A program made the position numbers and the translations under genes. From Membranipora membranacea (Eukaryota > Bryozoa > Gymnolaemata > Cheilostomatida > Membraniporidae), in assembly GCA_914767715.1 (NCBI GenBank), contig OU612067.1, positions 2,604,001-2,668,000 of the forward strand: a DNA stretch of 64,000 nucleotides, written 5' to 3'. Within the stretch, counting starts at the first letter, position 1. Each line of letters opens with the position of its first letter. The notes below the pieces were generated by a model, which was given only the letters and a program-made list of their open reading frames with translations, was not told the origin of the DNA and searched no databases. Shown piece after piece: positions 60,150-64,000 of this stretch.

Positions 60150-63031
60150 AAAAGGGAGATGAGATATTGATCTGGGATGCCCTCAAGTATTATGCTCCTA
60201 GTTCAATACCTGATGTTGAACTAAGGATAAGACGTAAGAAGTCCAGCAGAAATAAATCCGCCATTGAGATGTGAGTAGTGACAGGCCATACTCCTGGAAA
60301 CAGTGTAAGAATAATTGATCACTTTATCATTAATTTAAGTGAACTGAATGATACTTTCACTCAAATGGAGCTGAACCGAAATCTGTGTGGTCAGGTTTTC
60401 ATACCACTTTATTGTCTTCCGCCAAATAAATATAATTGTGTATACCAAAGCTTGAGTATTGGTAGTCTACAGTGTTCCAATGAAGCATATTTGGGAACAA
60501 GGTCAGTTTCAGGCCATTTCTCTGATTCTCAAACTCTAAGTCCCACAGAATTCGTCAAAAGATTTGTCACACTTTGAACCTGACATTGCAAAGAAATCAG
60601 ATCCTAAATGCTTTGCCTCTCAATTCTGAATGTGAAGCTGGGATAATTTGTTCAAAGCTGAACTACAACAGTTTATATAATCAGAATATGGGTACAAAGT
60701 GAGAGAACGTCCGTTAAGTTTACCAAATATCAAATCTTATGTAAACAAAATTACCGTGATAGCTTGTAGCACAATTGCCAACATAAACATCATTATCCCT
60801 ATCATGTGTTGGGAACAGATAATCAGTATGAGGGGTCAATGAGTCACCACCAAACAATCCTAGGTCATAGTCACCCTGCAAAACAAGTTATTTAATATGA
60901 AATTTAAAATACAGACATGATATACCTTGGTGTTGTTTATAGCTGGCTTACATTTATGCTCAGTGATTATTCTCAAACTGTGAAAAAGATGTTTGCTCTG
61001 TCTACTAAGACGTTTCATCCTGGCCTAAGGAAAAGTTTGTATTGTATGTTGACACGCCAATGAGATATCTATTAATCACCATTAGCAATGGTTTTTGAAA
61101 AGATTTTTTTTTCAATTTAAGCGATTGCATCTTAATAACCACAACATCTGTATGTCAAGAAGTCATGGCCTTAATCAGAGATAAAAGCAGAAAGCAGAAA
61201 TTGAAAATAGAAACAGCGATGCATGGATTCGCCTGCATATTCCTGAGTCTTAACTAACCACATTTATCTTGTAATTGCAACTTTCACCAGCTAAACAGAA
61301 TTTCCCCCACTCCATATTCAGCTCATTTCCATCAAAGTCTCTCAGATAGATATGAAGGGTCTGGCGATATTGTGTTAGCAGATGAATGTGCTCATTGCCT
61401 GAAACAACAACTAAGAGTTCTACTCAAACTAACTGTATCTCTCATTTTCGAATTAAGAGTTCTACTCAAACTAACTGTATCTCTCATTTTCCAAACAAGG
61501 TAAAATTGCATGTCAAACTTTCACAGTCATGGTAATCTTCAAACTGATGGTATTATCAGTTATTGACAGTTGACCGTCTAAATTAAGGGATAGTATCTGA
61601 ACCGATCATTAGGGCACAGGGGCCTGGTATCACCCTGAAAGCAAACGAGCCTCCAGGGTTTCAGAAAAGTTTTGGTTCTTGCTTGGTTAATTAAGTTTTA
61701 ATACGGTTGGCTTCCAAACGTGGTTTTTCATTTTGGAAACATTCACAGATGACGAGATGAATTCTCTACTTGACTACTTGTCACCTTTCGATAAGGGTAA
61801 GACGAATTCATAACATAGATTTTATGGCAGGAATGAATTATGTGATTGCACCAGATTAACACCAAAGGTATTACACCAAACTGACAAACTAACTTAAACT
61901 GTGCGGTAAACATGTGACATGATTGTGCAAGTAACTTAGCTTTGACGTGCAGAATGGGCTAGGTGTCTATGAAAGGATACTGCGTCAGTGCCAGCAAGCT
62001 ACTGTAATTATTGGATGTGAACCAAACATTTAGTGGTACTCTTATTGGCACCTTGTGTTTATGATAAAAACATGTATATAGATGCCTATATACCCTGCAT
62101 CGTAACGCAATAATCGTGAGACCAGTATTCTATATGACATACACAACCACGGCTACAGAATGTAAAATACCTCACTACTACATTTACCACATGAACCCCT
62201 AACTACAGAGATAAATATAAACTATAGTGACAATAAATGTTAAAATAGACAGTCTTCTGAGCTCTTATTTGTGCCTCAATTCGGAGTTGTCCTCTATGCA
62301 GTGTGGTACTTTTAACCTACACCGCATAGGAAAAACCTGCTGAAAGAGGGTCATCTTGAAAACCGCTTATGATAGGATAAAAATGATTTTTGATTTGGAG
62401 TCTGCACCATTGAAAACTCTCTGAGAGACAAAGTTTCCAAATCGTTGGAGGCTTGAATGTTGATAAATCTTAATTTTAGTGACGAAACTCATGAAAATTT
62501 CTGCCAAGTTTTCCGCAAAACAGGCAGAAAATGCTATAATTGACTATTCAATTACTAAAATTATTTCCCAAACTATGTCCATATGAGTTTTCAATGTTGC
62601 AGATTCTGAATCAAAGATCATTTTTTATCCTATCATAAGTGGTTTTCAAGATAACCCTCTTTCAGCAGGTTTTTCCTATGCGGTGTGGGTTAAAATTACC
62701 AAACTGGAGAGAGGACAACTCCGAATTGAGGCAAAAATAAGGGCACAGTTACGAAAGTATCATTATTGATAATAATTTTCTTGACATCCTACAATTTATT
62801 TTGCATTGTGCATCTCACCAATCCAGTGTTCTGTTGCAAGAGATCCAAACCCGTCTCTGTACTCATCCCACTCTCTGTAAAAATACTCACTTCCATCATA
62901 TCTCCATTGTAGAACAGTCCAACCATGCCCAGAGTCAAACTCACAACGTGCTTGAAATGAATAGTCATCTATCTCCAATGTGAAGATACCATCTGCTGTA
63001 TTTGGCACATTCTCAAAATACCATCGGCAAT
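60150..63031 (-). pseudogene. FReD copy E: mirror of A, last exon broken
   Basis: Minus-strand exons: FReD-1 62819-63031, FReD-2 61259-61398, FReD-3 60755-60875, and a damaged FReD-4 starting at 60293. The first three are open and very close to copy A (DCRWYFENVPNTADG, LRDFDGNELNMEWGKFC, GGDSLTPHTDYLFPTHDRDND). In FReD-4 a 10-bp deletion removes the WWF codons and shifts the frame, and a larger deletion removes the C-terminal part, joining to the 3' flank. Linker, PAN and signal exons would lie upstream (above 63.03 kb), but homology to A ends at about 63470, before them, so they were probably never duplicated here. Confidence 0.85.
62245..62742. mobile_element. Foldback MITE, copy 3 (in FReD E intron)
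   Basis: Same arms and position as copy 1 in the left arm. The right terminus (ctgtctat) has been lost next to gggcacagttacg. Confidence 0.8.
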
Positions 63032-63470
63032 CTTCAGCAGTTTAATTTGGTGTATAAATTTTTTTTAAATGTTTCCATACATAAAACAAACGCCCATCTG
63101 CTTAATAATTTTACAATCCTCAAACAATTTTACCATTAATTATCATTCAGGTACCAGCACTTCTAAAAGTCATTCAAATCACACCTTCATCATCATAGAA
63201 GCATGCATGGTTTTTATGGACACTTTAAATTTACACACTACTGGAAGTAACGTTATCATTATTATTTTCACCAGCAGTATGTATCACTAATAGCTTTGGG
63301 TTTGGATTTGGGGCGGCAAAGGTAACAAAATGTTAATATTCATGTGTGAAAAATACAGTGTGGACTCAAATTTCGAGGGCGATCAGTTGAAAAACAGTGT
63401 GATATACTCCAGGCCAACAAAACATTATAAGTAAGGGGCCCAAGATCTAAATAACTTATTGAGTCAATAT

Positions 63471-64000
63471 ATAGGCGGAAGGGGGGGCTAGTTGAGACAA
63501 AAATCACTTTTTTGTCACCTACGCCTATGAATATTATATGAGTGTCTGGATTTCTATGCTATATTATGCTTCATTAGGTTGTGCAATATGTGTGATGAGT
63601 TTGGAAGCCCAGCCTTGGTTGATTCTGTTTGGCAGCTGTTTTCATCAAGGTCCAAAACCCGTCTCAATGTGCCTTATGGACGGGTAAGTTGAGACAGTGT
63701 GTGGGGCAGGTTGAGATGCGGTAACAAAATCATGGGTGATCATGTGAAAATAAATGAAAGAAATGTAAGATTATATTTTATGCTTATAACAATGATTATT
63801 TATTTGTATAGCATGTTTTGTACTCCAACCAAAATATATATATATGGGAATATAAACTTTTACAACACAACATCAAACCATGACATTTATAATGCAACCA
63901 GCATTTATTTCCGTACCAAACCATTAAAGTGAGTCAACATAATATTGGTACTATTGGTTAGCCATGAATACAGCTTAGGTCTACATCAAATGCATGCTTT
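63471..64000. other. Sequence beyond the duplication, no gene seen
   Basis: Repeats of agttgagac and ggttgagat and a short (TA)n run near 63837. No exon recognised before the window ends. Confidence 0.4.

Larger units (their letters stand above)
57565..63470. repeat. Right arm of large inverted duplication (E side)
   Basis: Reverse partner of 10556-20735. It contains, mirrored, the possible terminal exon, the old RT fragment, FReD exons 1-4 (copy E) and foldback MITE copy 3. It lacks the LINE, the LINE piece and the hAT-like MITE of the left arm, and has its own hAT-like MITE at 58879-59625. Homology stops abruptly near 63470, opposite the donor of the linker exon in copy A. Confidence 0.8.

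Overview
This window is AT-rich eukaryotic DNA from an invertebrate animal. The evidence is short exons with GT..AG introns, a small family of secreted fibrinogen-related (FReD) lectin-like genes, several LINE families, tRNA-derived SINE heads, and many foldback and terminal-inverted-repeat elements. Nothing visible fixes the phylum.

The host-gene content is a FReD cluster of five copies. Copy A (+, 8388-13862) has seven exons that join in phase into a 342-residue protein: signal peptide, a PAN/apple-like cysteine-rich segment, a short linker and a complete fibrinogen C-terminal domain. Copy C (-, 48627-56195) has the same seven exons but carries one in-frame TAG. Copy B (+, 27941-34745) has lost its in-frame start and three middle exons. 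Copy F (-, 41787-46386) and copy E (-, about 60150-63031) are frameshifted fragments. Only A looks intact.

The cluster is organised as a large, interrupted inverted duplication. The left arm starts near 10.56 kb (A then B) and is mirrored by a right arm ending near 63.47 kb (C then E). Introns and intergenic DNA match between the arms, not just exons. The arms act as each other's empty-site controls: a 3.7-kb LINE (TSD TAGAATGAT) and a hAT-like MITE (TSD ATGCAGAG) are present only in the left arm, and another hAT-like MITE (TSD ATTGATGA) only in the right arm. A foldback MITE shared by both arms is older than the duplication.

Layout: 0-7.2 kb, a TA-flanked MITE carrying a tRNA-like sequence, a 3.8-kb TTAA-flanked piggyBac-like element, a 9-bp minisatellite and a possible Cys-rich exon. 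8.4-13.9 kb, FReD A. 14.5-23.9 kb, nested LINEs and MITEs. 27.9-34.7 kb, FReD pseudogene B, with a SINE-rich block replacing its middle exons. 36.1-38.0 kb, a decayed MULE-like transposase with a SWIM zinc finger, followed by two near-perfect hairpins. 41.8-46.4 kb, FReD fragment F, interrupted by the 5' part of a PHD/endonuclease LINE. 48.6-56.2 kb, FReD C. 57.6-59.6 kb, the mirrored old-LINE segment, a possible terminal exon and a hAT-like MITE. 60.1-63.0 kb, FReD E.
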